Of a stretch of DNA of 64,000 bases, positions 8,317 to 19,464 are shown piece by piece. The notes under the pieces were generated by a model. It did not search any database. It was not told where the DNA came from and saw only the letters and a program-made list of their open reading frames with translations. The stretch's first letter is position 1; every line of letters starts with the position of its first letter. The position numbers and the translations under genes are program-made. Origin of the DNA: Streptomyces luteolus (GTDB lineage Bacteria; Actinomycetota; Actinomycetes; Streptomycetales; Streptomycetaceae); NCBI RefSeq assembly GCF_029968015.1, contig NZ_JASCIS010000013.1, positions 124,001-188,000 on the forward strand, in the 5' to 3' direction.

Positions 8317-8560
8317 GACCCCCGCTTCGGGGCTGCGCCCCGTTCCCCGCTTCGTCGTTCGGCTTTCCCGCCGTCGTGGCTGGTCGCGCCCCGCGGCGAA
8401 GCCGCAAATGTCACAGCCCCGCGCCCCTAAAAGATGCGCAGTTCCCCGCGCCCCTAAAAACAGCCCCTCCGGGCCCGCCGTTCAGCTTTCCCGCCGTCGT
8501 GGCCGGTCGCGCCCCGCGGCGAAGCCGCAAATGTCACAGCCCCGCGCCCCTGTCGGGGCG
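8317..8560. repeat. Two copies of the dispersed GC-rich repeat in direct order
   Basis: Two similar segments of about 105-115 bases each carry GCCGTCGTGG, GGTCGCGCCCCGCGGCG, AAGCCGCAAATGTCACAG and CCCCGCGCCCCT, at about 8365-8435 and 8490-8555. No gene is seen. Confidence 0.7.
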
Positions 8561-8562
8561 GG

Positions 8563-8853
8563 TCAGAGCCTGCGGATGCGGTCCGCCGCGATGTGGCCGA
8601 CGAGGAGGTAGACCACGGCGGCCAGGCCGTAGCCCGCGACCACCCGGGCCCAGGCCGCGTCGAAGGTGAACAGGTCGTGGGACCAGCCGGCGAGCCAGCG
8701 GGCGGACTCGCGTACGACCTGGACCAGGTCGTTGTCCGGGTTGGCGGACAGCAGATACATCAGGATCCACAGGGCGAGAATGGCGGCCAGCACGTCCGCG
8801 ACGACAGCCACGGCGGTACTGGCCTTACCTGTGCCGTTCCGGTGCGTGGTCAT
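8563..8853 (-). CDS. Small conserved membrane protein
   Basis: 96 residues from an ATG preceded by CAGGGA. Two hydrophobic segments, about residues 14-37 (VAVVADVLAAILALWILMYL) and 68-86 (VVAGYGLAAVVYLLVGHI), flank a polar stretch, so a two-helix inner-membrane protein is predicted. It is convergent with the upstream operon and divergent from the putative lipoprotein at 8975. No functional family is recognised. Confidence 0.65.
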   Translation of the reverse strand: MTTHRNGTGKASTAVAVVADVLAAILALWILMYLLSANPDNDLVQVVRESARWLAGWSHDLFTFDAAWARVVAGYGLAAVVYLLVGHIAADRIRRL

Positions 8854-8974
8854 GACAGATCCCTGACCGGATACCGCCCCCATAAACCCGTTCGGGCTCG
8901 CCCGAGTGGCGCAGCGCGGGGGGCCGGGTGAGTTTGAGGAAGGTCCACTTTCATCGGCCCCCGGAGGTTCCGAC

Positions 8975-9559
8975 GTGTCCAGCAACACCCGCCCCGTACC
9001 GATATCCCGCCCGAAGCACCTGCTCCTCGCCCTGACCCTGTGCTGTGCGCTCGTCGCGGGCGGCACCGCCTGCGGGTCCTCCGGCAAGGAGGCAGCGGAC
9101 GTGAAGGGCGCGGCGGTCGCCGCACCGACGCCGACGTCCACGACCGAGAAGCAGAAGTTCGCGAAGGCCCGGTTCGTGGCCAACGCGGGCCTCGCCGCGG
9201 GCGCCACCTACCAGTGGATCGTGAAGCCCGCCCGCGACGGCAAGTTCAAGAAGGGCGCGAAGGGCCGGAAGTTCACGCTGGTCAAGGCGGGGCTCGCGGG
9301 CGCGTTCGCGTACAACCGGCTCAAGGCGGCCGTGAAGAACGCCAAGGGCGACCCGCTCCTCTCCAAGGCCGTGGCCCCGCTCGCCGCGGGCATCGAGTCC
9401 CTCAAGGACCTGCCGGCCAAGCTCCGCAAGGGCGACGGCGCGGACGACGCGGCCGGGGTCTTCGACGACGTCATCAACTCCGTGAAGGACGCGGGCAAGG
9501 ACGCGGGCGCACCCGTGAAGGACAAGGTGCCGTCGATGTCCCAACTGACCGGCGGCTGA
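8975..9559 (+). CDS. Putative secreted lipoprotein, hypothetical
   Basis: 194 residues. The GTG at 8975 has GGAGG seven bases upstream. A hydrophobic core (LLLALTLCCALVA) ends at GGTAC, a non-ideal lipobox, so lipid anchoring is possible but not certain. The mature part is Lys/Ala-rich, with FKKGAKGRKFTLVKAGLAGA and helical DLPAKLRKG segments, and lacks recognisable catalytic motifs. It stands alone between divergent and convergent neighbours. Confidence 0.65.
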   Translation: MSSNTRPVPISRPKHLLLALTLCCALVAGGTACGSSGKEAADVKGAAVAAPTPTSTTEKQKFAKARFVANAGLAAGATYQWIVKPARDGKFKKGAKGRKFTLVKAGLAGAFAYNRLKAAVKNAKGDPLLSKAVAPLAAGIESLKDLPAKLRKGDGADDAAGVFDDVINSVKDAGKDAGAPVKDKVPSMSQLTGG

Positions 9560-9566
9560 GGAGCCT

Positions 9567-10577
9567 TCAGCCGTTGAGCTCCGCCAGGACCCGCAGGGTC
9601 CGACGGTCCGGCGCGAGGACCAGGAGGTCCGTCACCGGGCCCTTGCGCCACAACTCAAGGCGTTCCGCGATCCGCTCGCGCGGGCCGACCAGCGAGATCT
9701 CGTCGGCGAACGCGTCCGGCACGGCGAGCACGGCCTCCTCGCGGCGGCCCTCGGCGAACAGGTCCTGGATGCGCCGCGCCTCGGCCTCGTACCCCATACG
9801 AGCCATCAGGTCGGCGTGGAAGTTCTTCGCCGCGTGGCCCATCCCGCCGATGTAGAAGCCGAGCATCGCCTTCACCGGAAGCAGCCCTTCGGCCACGTCC
9901 TCGCAGACCTTGGCCCGCGCCATGGGGGCGATCCGGAACCCGTCCCGTACGCCGTCGAGCGACGCCTCGTACACATCCGTCCGCAGCGGCGACCAGTACA
10001 GCGGCAGCCAGCCGTCGGCGATCCGTACCGTCTGCGCGATGTTCTTCGGGCCCTCCGCGCCGAGGAAGACCGGCAGGTCGGCGCGGAGCGGGTGGGTGAT
10101 CGGCTTGAGCGGCTTGCCGAGTCCGGTGCCGTCGTCGCCGTCGTACGGGAGCGGATGGAAGCGCCCGTCGAGCGTCACCGGGCCCTCGCGGCGCAGGACT
10201 TGGCGGATCACGTCCACGTACTCGCGGGTCGCCGTGAGCGGACTGCGCGGGAACGGCCGTCCGTACCACCCCTCCACCACCTGCGGTCCCGAGAGGCCGA
10301 GGCCGAGGGCCATGCGGCCGCCGGAGAGGTGGTCGAGGGTGAGGGCGTGCATCGCGGTGGCGGTCGGCGTGCGGGCCGCCATCTGCGCGACGGCCGTGCC
10401 GAGTTCGATGGTCGAGGTGTGCGCGGCGATCCAGGTCAGCGCGGTGAACGCGTCCGAGCCCCAGGCCTCCGCCGTCCACACGGAGGAGTAGCCGAGCCGC
10501 TCGGCCTCCCGTGCAAGGGCGAGGTGCTCCGCGTCGGGGCCGCGCCCCCAGTAGCCGAGTGCGAGCCCGAGCCGCAT
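9567..10577 (-). CDS. LLM-class F420-dependent oxidoreductase
   Basis: 336 residues of a luciferase-like TIM barrel. Recognisable are the N-terminal MRLGLALGYWG, EAERLGYSSVWTAEAWGSDA, and the ATAMHALTLDHLSGGRMALG motif typical of actinobacterial F420 enzymes. The ATG at 10577 follows GGGAGGGCAG; a much longer frame upstream has no support. It probably reduces or oxidises a substrate with coenzyme F420. It sits alone; the substrate is unknown. Confidence 0.88.
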   Translation of the reverse strand: MRLGLALGYWGRGPDAEHLALAREAERLGYSSVWTAEAWGSDAFTALTWIAAHTSTIELGTAVAQMAARTPTATAMHALTLDHLSGGRMALGLGLSGPQVVEGWYGRPFPRSPLTATREYVDVIRQVLRREGPVTLDGRFHPLPYDGDDGTGLGKPLKPITHPLRADLPVFLGAEGPKNIAQTVRIADGWLPLYWSPLRTDVYEASLDGVRDGFRIAPMARAKVCEDVAEGLLPVKAMLGFYIGGMGHAAKNFHADLMARMGYEAEARRIQDLFAEGRREEAVLAVPDAFADEISLVGPRERIAERLELWRKGPVTDLLVLAPDRRTLRVLAELNG

Positions 10578-10737
10578 CTGCCCTCCCGTACACGGTTCTT
10601 GACGTTTTTGACGGTGCGTCAGTTCCGGTGTGGTGGGGCGACTGTACGGAAGTGCGGGCGACATGGCAACGGCCCCCTGCCGCCCGTACTTCCGTACGGG
10701 GAACAGGGGGCCGCGAAGGCTCCGCGGTGGCGTGGGG

Positions 10738-11565
10738 TCAGCCGCGCTGGATGCCCGTGGTGTCCTGCAGCACGCCGCGACGGCCGTCCTGCGTCTGGGC
10801 CACCAGGCCGGGGCCGCGCTGCTCGACCGCGAGGTACCAGGTGCCCGGCGCCAGCTCGGCGATCGGGGTGGGGTTGCCGTCCTCGGCGTACAGCGGGCGC
10901 TGCACGGGCACCGCGAACCAGAACGGGGCGAAGTCACCCTGCGCCTGCGCCTGAGCCGGCGCCTGGGTCTGGGCGGCCTGGCCCTGACCCTGGCCCTGGC
11001 CCTGACTGTGGTCCTGCGGGGCGGCCTGCTGCTGGCCCGGGACCTGCTGGCCGCCGAAGGGCTGCTGCTGACCGGGGTAGGGCTGGCCCTGCTGGGCGCC
11101 CGGGTAGCCGTACCCGCCCGGCTGCGGCTGGCCGCCGTACATCGGCTGCGGCTTCGGGGCGCCCATCAGGTCGGCGCTCAGGGCCGGGACGAGCGGGGTG
11201 GCGACGGCGCCGCCGGCGAGGGCGAGCGAGGCGATGAGGCCGAGGATCAGGGCCGGACCGGCGCCCGAGGCGTCGAGGATCGTCCAGAAGAACGTCCAGG
11301 CGGTCGAGATCGTCAGCACGATGCCGATGTGGCCGAGCTCGATTCCGGCGACCTTGCGCGGCTGCGGCAGCGCGCGGTTCACGACGATCAGGGCCGCTCC
11401 GATGATCCCCACCATGTAGAGACCGATGGCGTTGCCGAGGAACTCCCACGGGGTGACGGAGTAGCCGGAGTCGCCGCTGGTGGAGTTGAGGAAAGAGGCG
11501 ATGAACAGCAACACCGCTGCTCCGATCACCACTGCGTCGCCTCGAGTGAGAGAGCGGAAGTTCAC
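10738..11565 (-). CDS. Four-helix membrane protein with Pro/Gln/Gly-rich linker (DUF5336-like)
   Basis: 275 residues from a GTG preceded by AAGGACC. Four hydrophobic helices fill residues 10-130 (AVVIGAAVLLFIASFL, GLYMVGIIGAALIVV, IGIVLTISTAWTFF, ALILGLIASLALAG). A low-complexity GYGYPGAQQGQPYPGQQQ and QGQGQGQ linker follows, then a compact C-terminal segment of about 65 residues with APFWFAVPVQRPLY and GTWYLAVEQRG. Such proteins are common in actinobacteria and of unknown role. Confidence 0.75.
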   Translation of the reverse strand: MNFRSLTRGDAVVIGAAVLLFIASFLNSTSGDSGYSVTPWEFLGNAIGLYMVGIIGAALIVVNRALPQPRKVAGIELGHIGIVLTISTAWTFFWTILDASGAGPALILGLIASLALAGGAVATPLVPALSADLMGAPKPQPMYGGQPQPGGYGYPGAQQGQPYPGQQQPFGGQQVPGQQQAAPQDHSQGQGQGQGQAAQTQAPAQAQAQGDFAPFWFAVPVQRPLYAEDGNPTPIAELAPGTWYLAVEQRGPGLVAQTQDGRRGVLQDTTGIQRG

Positions 11566-12472
<907 letters not shown>

Positions 12473-12515
12473 GGGGCGTCCGGCCGCCACGGGGCGTTTC
12501 GTTAGGCTCGGTCTC

Positions 12516-13457
12516 GTGTCGTACGACGATCCGGACAACCCTTCGCCCGCCTTCGCGACCGCCGCACACCGCCCCCGGCGCCGCGTCGGCCTTGTCGCCG
12601 TTTCCGCGCTGGTCCCTGTGGGGCTCGTGGGCTTCCTGCTGTGGCAGAGCGGGGGCGGATCGGGCGGATCGGGGTCCGAGGGGGCGGCGCCGGGCGCGTC
12701 CGACGGGAGCGGGAAGAATCCGGCGCCGTCCGCACAGCCGGAGCGGTCCGCGTCGCCCTCGAAGTCCCAGCCCGCCGACACCGGCGAACTGACCGGCAAG
12801 ACGGTCGTCATCGACCCGGGCCACAACCCGAACAACCGGAACCGTACGGCCGACATCGCCCGCGTCGTAGACATCGGTACGAACAAGAAGGAATGCGACA
12901 CCACGGGCACGGCCACCAACGACGGCTACAGCGAGGCCGAGTTCACGCTCGACCTGGCCCGCAAGGTCCGTACGCTCCTGGAGAAGCAGGGCGCGACCGT
13001 GAAATTCACCCAGGACGGTGACCGCCCCTTCGGCCCCTGTGTGGACGAACGCGCCCGGATCGGCAACAAGGCGGACGCCGACGCCGTGATCTCCCTGCAC
13101 GCGGACGGCTCGGGCGAGGGCAACCGAGGCTTCCACGTGATCATGCCGGGCAAGGTCGACGCGGGCGCCGCGGACACAGGCGAGATCGTCGGCCCCTCCC
13201 GCGACCTGGGCGAACGCCTCGCGGGCAGCTTCGTACGGGCCACCGGAAGCGCCCCCTCCAACTACATCGGCGACGGCACAGGCCTCGACACCCGCACCGA
13301 CCTCGGCGGCCTCAACCTCTCCAAGGTCCCGAAAGTGTTCCTGGAGTGCGGCAACATGCGCGACCCCAAGGACGAGGCGCTCCTCACGAGCGCGGGGTGG
13401 CGGGAGAAGGCGGCGAAGGGGATCTCGGCGGGGGTTGCGGAGTTCCTGAGGGCCTGA
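12516..13457 (+). CDS. N-acetylmuramoyl-L-alanine amidase (Amidase_3)
   Basis: 313 residues. An N-terminal transmembrane anchor (residues 24-43, VGLVAVSALVPVGLVGFLLW) and a Gly/Ser-rich linker precede a zinc amidase domain. Expected ligands are seen as VIDPGHN, SEAEFTLDLA, ISLHADG and FLECGN. The enzyme cleaves the bond between muramic acid and the stem peptide outside the membrane. A TAGGCT -10 element (12503-12508) ends seven bases before the GTG and no ribosome binding site is present, so a leaderless mRNA is predicted. Confidence 0.9.
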   Translation: MSYDDPDNPSPAFATAAHRPRRRVGLVAVSALVPVGLVGFLLWQSGGGSGGSGSEGAAPGASDGSGKNPAPSAQPERSASPSKSQPADTGELTGKTVVIDPGHNPNNRNRTADIARVVDIGTNKKECDTTGTATNDGYSEAEFTLDLARKVRTLLEKQGATVKFTQDGDRPFGPCVDERARIGNKADADAVISLHADGSGEGNRGFHVIMPGKVDAGAADTGEIVGPSRDLGERLAGSFVRATGSAPSNYIGDGTGLDTRTDLGGLNLSKVPKVFLECGNMRDPKDEALLTSAGWREKAAKGISAGVAEFLRA

Positions 13458-13478
13458 GGCCGCCGTCGGCGGCGCTCC

Positions 13479-13937
13479 TCAGAGGTCTTCCGGCAGGAGC
13501 CGGAACGCGGGGTGCTGGTCCAGCGGGCGTACGACCCGGAAGTGACGGTCGGACGTGAACATGTCCGCCGTGCGGTAGTGCGCGGCCAGTGCGACGTTCA
13601 TGGCGTCCGCAAGGCCGATGCCCTTGCCGCCGTCCAAGGTGCGGTAGCCGTCCATCACGGCACGCGCGGTGTGCAAGTGGGGCTGTACGGAGGGCACTTC
13701 GAAGCGCTTGCCGTCGATCCGCCTGCTGATGAACTCCAGGGCCGCGGACGCTGCATGGGCGCTGACGCGTTCGGTCAGGAGGTAGTCGAGCTCCGCCAGC
13801 ACCATGGGAGAGATGACCAGGTGCCCGATCCGGCCCAGACCTGCACGGTGCTCGGCGTGGCCCTTGCTGGAGGCCGTGAACAGCCGGAACAGGGCGTTGG
13901 TGTCGCCGATTGCCACGGCAACGCTCTGCTCAGTCAA
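13479..13937 (-). CDS. PIN-domain ribonuclease toxin (VapC type)
   Basis: 152 residues from a TTG whose codon overlaps the antitoxin stop (TTGACTGA); a GTG at 13916 would give 145 residues. PIN acidic residues are visible in IGDTNALFRLF, VLAELDYLL, GLADAMNVALA and TSDRHF, consistent with a Mg-dependent endoribonuclease. Overlap with the upstream antitoxin gives coupled translation. A stand-alone VapC-type module is the simplest reading. Confidence 0.82.
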   Translation of the reverse strand: MTEQSVAVAIGDTNALFRLFTASSKGHAEHRAGLGRIGHLVISPMVLAELDYLLTERVSAHAASAALEFISRRIDGKRFEVPSVQPHLHTARAVMDGYRTLDGGKGIGLADAMNVALAAHYRTADMFTSDRHFRVVRPLDQHPAFRLLPEDL

Positions 13938-14199
13938 CGTCGCCGCCCATGCCGCGCAAGGTGTCGCCGATCTCGTCGTCCGTGAGATCCGGCCCGTCGA
14001 ACGTAGGCAGATCGTCGATCGGGCCCATCGGGTCAGTCCGGAACGGGTACACAACCTCCGCAGGCTGGATCCCCTGGGGCGACAAGGTGGCGATCGGCCG
14101 GCCGTTGCGCGTGATCGTCAGGACCTCTCCGGCCTCTACGCGCGCGACGACACCCGCCGTGTCCTGGTTGAGCTCTCTGATCGGCACGCTGTGGGTCAT
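13930..14199 (-). CDS. Phd/YefM-type antitoxin
   Basis: 89 residues starting MTHSVPIRELNQDTAG, followed by VVARVEAGEVLTITRNGRP and IATLSPQG, the usual DNA-binding half of Phd/YefM antitoxins. The acidic C-terminus (DDEIGDTLRGMGGD) would bind the toxin. There is no ribosome binding site; a TACAGT -10 box six bases upstream suggests a leaderless transcript overlapping a direct repeat that could be the autoregulatory operator. Confidence 0.85.
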   Translation of the reverse strand: MTHSVPIRELNQDTAGVVARVEAGEVLTITRNGRPIATLSPQGIQPAEVVYPFRTDPMGPIDDLPTFDGPDLTDDEIGDTLRGMGGDVD

Positions 14200-14205
14200 G
14201 GCACC

Positions 14206-14224
14206 ACTGTAGTACGCGTAGTAC
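14206..14224 (-). promoter_or_regulatory. Promoter/operator of the toxin-antitoxin pair
   Basis: Two direct copies of GTAGTAC (14209-14215 and 14218-14224) overlap a minus-strand -10 box TACAGT (complement of 14206-14211), six bases before the antitoxin ATG. This is suited to repression by the antitoxin-toxin complex. Confidence 0.5.
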
Positions 14225-14309
14225 GGGCAGGCCAGAGGGTGCGTCGAGGCGCGAGATCCGGCTACCGGGGCGGGGCTGACGCTGGGGATCCGCCGGCTCG
14301 GCCGGTGAT

Positions 14310-14876
14310 GTGCTGACCGGCCGAGGCTTCGACAGCATCGCGTTGACGGGCGTACAGCTGGGGCATGTCCAACTGACCGCGGCGTTCGAGGAGTTCTGCG
14401 AGCGCTGGGAATGGGGCGTACGCGCACTCCTCGCCGAGGGCGACAAATTTGCTCAGGGAGTGGGCCTCGCTGCTGGGGCGTATTACGAGAACGAGCAGTA
14501 CATCGACGGCACTTTCAAGATCGGTGCGAACGCCCTGATGGGCAACCCGCACGCGACGGAGGAAGAGGTCACCGCCCAGAGCTGGGACCAGGTCTGGGGG
14601 AACCACGCCTTCGCCGACCCCGACTACAGCCAGAAGTCGTTCGAAGAGGCCGGGGCGAACATGGCTCAGGGCTGGAAGGACGCGGGGCGGGACGTCGCGA
14701 CGTCGGATATGAGTGTTGGCGGGCTGGCTAGGGATCAGGCGTTGGAGAGCAGCGGGATCAGCGAGGAGCAGTACGAGAGGTCCCTCGACCAGTACTTCGG
14801 TCCGTCCCCGGAGGAGCGGGCCAAGGCAGCCGAGCGGGAGGCTCTTGAGGGCGGGGAGCAGGGGGCGCAGGGCTGA
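14310..14876 (+). CDS. Hypothetical partner protein of the RHS toxin locus
   Basis: 188 residues with an alpha-helical N-terminus (LTAAFEEFCERWEWGVRALL) resembling small WXG100/ESX-like or T7SS-effector partner domains, then a Gly/Asn-rich middle and an acidic C-terminus (SPEERAKAAEREALEGG). The GTG at 14310 has a poor ribosome binding site and the protein lacks the 10-20 residues expected ahead of the helix, so its 5' end may be truncated. It abuts the RHS gene (stop TGA overlaps ATGG), indicating one operon. Confidence 0.55.
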   Translation: MLTGRGFDSIALTGVQLGHVQLTAAFEEFCERWEWGVRALLAEGDKFAQGVGLAAGAYYENEQYIDGTFKIGANALMGNPHATEEEVTAQSWDQVWGNHAFADPDYSQKSFEEAGANMAQGWKDAGRDVATSDMSVGGLARDQALESSGISEEQYERSLDQYFGPSPEERAKAAEREALEGGEQGAQG

Positions 14877-16449
14877 TGGGCATCGGTGATGCGATCAACG
14901 CCGGCCTCGGCAATCTCGAAAGTGGAGTCGGCGCCCTCAAGGAGGGAGCGGGCCAACTGGTCGACTCAGGCACCGACGTGGTTGCCGACGGCCTGGACTA
15001 CGTGGGCGCCGAAGGCGCGGCGGACGAGGTCGAGGGCTGGGGAGACGGCGTCGCCTCCGACCTCGGCGCGCACGTCAAGGAGGACAGCCTCGGTACGACC
15101 GACACCCCGAAGCAGCTGGTGCACGGGGACCCGGCGGCGATCCAAGAGACGGCCGCACACCTCAAGGACTTCCACGACGCGTTCGAGCGGGTCGGCAGCG
15201 GAATGCGCGGCCTCGACTCGTCGAACTGGCGCGGCGAGGCGGCCGAGGCGTTCCGCGGCGCGTTCGACATGCATCCGACGAAGTGGCTGCACGCCGCGGA
15301 CTCCTGCGGCAGGGCCGCCGAGGCTCTGAACCGTTTCGCTGAGACGGTCACTTGGGCCCAGCGGCAGGCCGAGGACGCCATAGCCCTGTACAAGCGGGGC
15401 AAGCAGGAGTCGGAGCAGGCGGTCTCCTCGTACAACAAGCGTGTGGACGCCTACAACGCAGCGGTCGCGGAGCAACGCGACCCTGGGCCGAGACCGGAGC
15501 CGTTCTCCGACCCGGGTGCGGCCGACCAGAAGCGGGCCGCCGAGATGCTGGAGGAGGCCCGGCGCCAGCGGGACGACATGGGACGGGTGGCCGCGGCCTC
15601 GGTGCACGAGGCGCTCACCCACGCGCCGGCCGAGCCGTCGGCCCTGGACCAGGTCGGAATGCAGCTTCAGGACCACGTCGTACGCAATGGGGTGCAGCTG
15701 GAGCACTTCGTGGGAGGTGTGGTCAAGGGTGCGACGGGCATCGGCACGACAGCCCGCGGCCTCATCCCCTTCGACCCGTACAACATCACGCACCCGGCTG
15801 CGTACATGCAGAACCTGAGCCTGACGGCCAGCGGGCTCGTGTCCACCGCGGCGCATACCGACCGCGCGGTGAAGGCCGCGATCGACGGATTCAAGAAGGA
15901 CCCGGCCGAGGGGCTGGGGCGCCTTGTACCTGAGCTGCTCGGCACCAAGGGTGCAGGCTTGGCCCGCAGCGCGCTGCGCCACGGCTTGAAGACGGGCACG
16001 GACCTGGCCGAGAGCGGCGGCAAGAGGGGCCCGCGGGAGACCGTCGAAGAGGACCCGGCGAAACCCGCGCGCGACGGCGACTCCGTCGAGTCGGGCGGCA
16101 CCGACCCGATCGACCTCGCCACCGGCAAGATGTACCTGCCGCAGACCGACGTAACCCTGCCCCGGCGTCCCGGTCATGCCGAGCCACGGCCCGCGCTGGC
16201 CGCTCGACCGGGCCGAGGACGGGGCGGGGTACACGGTCACCGACCCGGAGACCGGCCGCGTCCGGCACTTTGCAGACCGGGGCGCGAACCTGTCGGTGAT
16301 CGAGCAGATCGACGACCGCAACGGCAACTGGATCACGTTCTCGTGCGACGCCGACGGAGATCAACCACTGCGGTGGCTACCGCCTCCGGCTCACGACGGC
16401 CGACGGGCGAGTTACGGGCTCCACCTGGCGGGCGCGGCACCCGACGGCA

Positions 16450-18120
16450 CGGACCAGCAACTCCTCACCTACGGATACGACGAGGCCGGCAACCTCACCG
16501 AGGTCACCAACTCGTCGGGCCTGCCACTGCAGTTCACGTACGACGCATCGGGCCGGGTCACGTCCTGGACGGATACGAACGGCCGCGGCTACGCGTACGA
16601 GTACGACGACCGGGACCGCTGTGTGGCGGAGGGCGGCGCCGAGGGCCACATGGCGCTGCGCCTGCGCTACGACGACACGGACCCGGCGACGGGGCTGCGG
16701 GTCACCCGGGCGGTGACGGGTGAGGGGCACGAACGCCGCTACCTGATCAACGACCGGCACCAGGTGGTGGCGGAAGTGGACCCGTTGGGGGCGGTCACCC
16801 GCTACGAACGCGACCGCTACAACCGCCTGCTGACCCACACAGATCCGCTCGGGTACACCACCTCGTACCGCTACGACGAGAACGGGCACTTGGCGGCCGC
16901 AACGCGCGCCGACGGTCGCGAGACGCAGGCCGAGTACAACGAACTCGGCCTCCCTGTAAGGGTGGTGCGTGGCGATGGCACAGTGTGGCATCACTCCTAC
17001 GACGAGCGGGGTAACCGGACGGCGGTGACGGCCCCGACCGGCACGACGACGCGTTACGCGTACACGGAGGCAGGCCACCTGGCCTCGGTGACGGACGCCC
17101 TGGGCGCAACGACCCGGGTCCGCTGCGATGCGGCGGGTCTGCCGGTGGAGGTCGTGGACCCGCTGGGCGCGGTGACGCGCTACGACCGTGACGCGTCCGG
17201 TCGTCCGCTGCGGGTGACCGACCCGCTGGGTGCGGTGACGCACCTGGAGTGGACGGTCGAGGGCAAGCTCTCGCGCCGCACGGCCCCCGACGGTTCGTCG
17301 GAGTCCTGGACGTACGACGGCGAGGGCAACTGCACGACGCACACCGACCCGATGGGCGGGGTGACTCGCTTCGAGTACACGCACTTCGACCTGCTGGCGG
17401 CCCGTACGGGCCCGGACGGGGTGCGCTACGAGTTCGCGCACGACGCGGAACTGCGCCTGACGGAGGTCACCAACCCACAGGGACTGAGCTGGAGTTACAC
17501 CTACGACCCCGCAGGCCGCCTCACCTCCGAGACGGACTTCGACGACCGCACGCTGACGTACGCGCATGACGCGGCAGGCAGGCTGGTCTCCCGGACGAAC
17601 GGCCTGGGCGAGACGATCACGTTCGAGCGCAACACTCTCGGCCAGATCACGCGGAAGGACGCGGCGGGCAGCGTCACGACGTTCGCGTACGACCTGACGG
17701 ATCAGCTGGCGGAAGCCCACAGCCCGGACGCGACGCTGGAACTCCTCCGGGACAGGGACGGCCGCCTCAAGTACGAGACGGTCAACGGGCGTCGACTGTC
17801 GTACGAGTACGACACGCTGGGCCGCCGAGTGGGCCGTACGACTCCGTCCGGGGCACACAGCAGCTGGACGTATGACGCGGCGGGCAACCGCACGGAGCTG
17901 ACGACGTCCGGCCGGACGATCACGTTCGACCATGACGCGTCGGGCCGCGAACTGACCCGCCGCGTCGGCGATGCTCTTGAGCTGTCCAACACGTACGACC
18001 CGCTGGGCCGCCTGACCGCGCAGACGGTGACCGGGGCAGGGGCGGCTGGGGCCCCGATCCAGCAGAGGTCGTACGGCTACCGCGCCGACGGCCATCTCAC
18101 CCGCATCGACGACCAGTTGA
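16450..18120 (+). repeat. YD/RHS repeat array within the toxin gene
   Basis: Some twenty degenerate copies of the YD unit of about 20 residues (for example YDEAGNLTEVTNSSG, YDASGRVTSWTDTNG, YDPAGRLTSETDFD). In RHS proteins these form the beta-cocoon that encloses the toxin. Confidence 0.9.
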
Positions 18121-19004
18121 ACGGCACCGCCACTTCGACCTGGACGCGGTGGGCCGGGTCACGGCGGTCCGCGCGGCGGGCTGGACGGAGACGTACGCGT
18201 ACGACGAGGCCGGCAACCAGACCGACGCCTCCTGGCCCTCCCCGATGCCGGGCAGCCAGGACGCGACGGGCCCGCGCACGTACTCAGGCACACGCATCCG
18301 CACGGCGGGCGGCGTCCGCTACGAACACGACGCCCAGGGCCGAGTGGTCCTCCGCCAGAAGACCCGCCTGTCGCGCAAGCCGGACACGGCGCTACGAGTG
18401 GGACGCGGAGGACCGCCTGACGTCGGTGGTCACTCCGGACGGGGTCCGGTGGCGGTACCTGTACGACCCTCTGGGCCGCCGCATCGCGAAGCAGCGGTTG
18501 GCTTCGGACGGTTCGGGTGCGGTGGTGGAGGAGGTCGCCTTCACGTGGGACGGCACGGTTCTCTGCGAACAGACCAGCCGCAGTGCGGAGGCCCCGAATG
18601 CGCTGACCCTCACCTGGGACCACGACGACCTGCGCCCGCTGGCCCAGACGGAACGCAAGCACCTCTCCGACGACGAGGTCGATCAGCGCTTCTTCGCCAT
18701 CGTCACGGATCTGATGGGTGCGCCGACTGAACTTGTTGATGAGCAGGGAGAGTTGGCGTGGCGTGCACGGTCCACTCTGTGGGGGACTACGGTTTGGGCG
18801 CGTGGGGGGTCGGCTTATACGCCGCTGCGGTTTCCTGGGCAATACTTCGACCCCGAAACTCACCTCCATTACGATTTCTATCGCTATTACGATCCAGAAA
18901 ATGCCCGATATTTTACCCCGGACCCCCTGGGGCTTGCTCCGGCGCCCAACCCGGTCACCTACATTCGTAATCCACATACCTGGGCTGACCCTCTCGGACT
19001 CGCC

Positions 19005-19430
19005 GCCTGCCGCCCTCACGGCGCCTCGCCGATGGACTCATTTTTGGCGAACGGGGCTGATGTCAGACACACAGAGACGGCTACGGCGATCGGGAGTGAT
19101 GTCAATACTTTGGAGAACCTCGGACGGTCAACTGGTGCCGCCGGGCACGATGTCATCGTGCCCGGCGATGACCTTGGAAACTTTCGAGTCGATGGGATGA
19201 TAACTCACCCGCAGCAAATCGCTGATGCGGTGCTGGAGAATCCCCACTATCGGGGTGGCCCTATCCAACTCGTTACTTGCCATGGTGCCAATGGTGCAGC
19301 CCGGGAGTTGGGTGAGATACTAGGGGTCGAAGTGCGTAATGCAAGTGCGCACATGGTGGACCTTGATCGAAGGACCGACCTTGTGCGCGAATGGCCGGAT
19401 GGCCCCCGAGGCGATCCGATTACAAAATGA
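19005..19430 (+). other. Variable C-terminal toxin domain of the RHS protein
   Basis: About 140 residues follow the RHS hallmark DPLGLAPAPNPVTYIRNPHTW and ADPLGLA. The domain contains DDLGNFRVDGMITHPQQIAD and PIQLVTCHGANGAARELGE. The strand-turn LVTCHG followed by an ARELGEILGVEV helix recalls caspase-like or CHAT/C80-like folds with a catalytic Cys, but this is only a shape argument. GC content falls noticeably from about 18,750 onward, as is usual for exchangeable toxin tips. The activity is not assigned. Confidence 0.55.
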
Positions 19431-19464
19431 GTAATTCAGGGATCGTGGATGATGAGGAGTCACC

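Larger units (their letters stand above)
14876..19430 (+). pseudogene. RHS/YD-repeat polymorphic toxin, disrupted
   Basis: The intact protein would have about 1,600 residues: an N-terminal WXG-like T7SS domain (LDSSNWRGEAAEAFRGAFD, near residue 115), a DUF6531 segment (TDPIDLATGKMYLP), many YD repeats, the RHS core end (NARYFTPDPLGL) and a C-terminal toxin domain. Three lesions are visible. At about 16163 the frame shifts just after DVTLP and resumes at PGVPVMPSHGPRW, with roughly 65 residues of DUF6531 apparently deleted. At about 18130 one C seems lost from CCC, and at about 18388 two bases seem lost, which restores frame. The first 429 codons, and the core from 16176 apart from the shifted segment 18130-18388, read cleanly. 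The gene is probably inactive, or the lesions are sequence errors. Confidence 0.8.

Noticed and set aside
16377..18095. 572-codon frame antisense to the YD repeats
   Set aside because: No domain and composition mirrors the repeat strand.
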